Positions 28,454-28,466 of a DNA stretch of 28,466 nucleotides are shown piece after piece. Source of the stretch: a virus; IMG/VR virus record IMGVR_UViG_3300031566_000287, positions 1-28,466 of that record. The stretch is one strand, 5' to 3'. The stretch's first letter is position 1. Each line of letters starts with the position of its first letter. The notes below the pieces were generated by a model, which ran no database searches, was not told where the DNA came from, and worked only from the letters and a program-made list of their open reading frames with translations. Both the position numbers and the translations under genes were made by a program.

Positions 28454-28466
28454 TGTAGGACTCCTT

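Noticed and set aside
1-28466. Insertion sequence, integrase attachment sites or CRISPR arrays
   Set aside because: No transposase, integrase, terminal inverted repeats or repeat-spacer pattern was seen in the window.

Overview
This window is a segment of a tailed double-stranded DNA phage (or prophage) genome. The evidence is a head-to-tail virion gene block in the order familiar from lambda-like phages, a phage replication module, and almost no space between genes. It is GC-rich by eye, uses the standard genetic code with ATG, GTG and TTG starts, and nearly all starts carry GGAG-type Shine-Dalgarno (SD) sequences, so the host is a bacterium. The host genus cannot be told from the sequence. 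A separate tail tube gene, a G/GT-type frameshifting chaperone, a tape measure gene and no visible sheath gene suggest a long non-contractile tail (siphovirus morphology). The window is incomplete: no terminase, lysis, tail-tip or integrase genes are seen, and the tape measure gene runs off the left edge.

Virion module (1 to about 8632). Read on the minus strand from 6407 leftward it encodes an XkdF-type prohead protease fused to a scaffold-like coiled coil, a head decoration-like protein, a gpE-type major capsid protein, a 57-aa protein, a head-tail connector candidate, a tail terminator candidate, the major tail tube protein, a rho-independent terminator, a tail assembly chaperone pair joined by a probable -1 frameshift, and the tape measure protein. 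The portal gene and a 230-aa unknown gene lie between this block and the rest but on the plus strand, forming a divergent junction at 6408-6515 and a convergent 18-nt gene overlap at 8615-8632.

Modification and replication module (8615 to 24467, all minus strand). Read from right to left it contains a primase-polymerase/SF3 helicase, a zinc-binding small protein, a Cas4/AddB-like Fe-S nuclease fused to a zinc knuckle and AT-hook, a MazG-like pyrophosphohydrolase, an SNF2-like SF2 helicase, an OB-fold/SSB-like protein, an FmdB-type zinc ribbon, a family A DNA polymerase with 3'-5' exonuclease, a dATP/dGTP pyrophosphohydrolase-like protein, and then a tightly overlapping six-gene sugar/methyl transfer cassette (MptE/DUF115-like, class I methyltransferase, two TOD1/MUCI70-type glycosyltransferase-like paralogs, a GT-D-fold-like enzyme, a GT2 glycosyltransferase) ending in a RuvC-like resolvase.

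Early/accessory region (24474 to 28466, minus strand). Small genes of mostly unknown function include four tiny membrane proteins of 48-53 aa, a tandemly duplicated gene pair, a 358-aa coiled-coil protein, a SprT-like metallopeptidase candidate and one tRNA-Glu(UUC). Most neighbouring genes overlap by 1-4 nt (ATGA, GTGA, TAATG, TGATG), so the region from 28453 to 8615 looks like one or a few long polycistronic transcripts with translational coupling. I saw no non-coding stretch longer than about 110 bases. The most unusual items are the glycan-type cassette inside the replication operon, the nuclease-zinc knuckle-AT-hook fusion with an apparent internal start, and a SLLDKL-like motif shared by several replication proteins.
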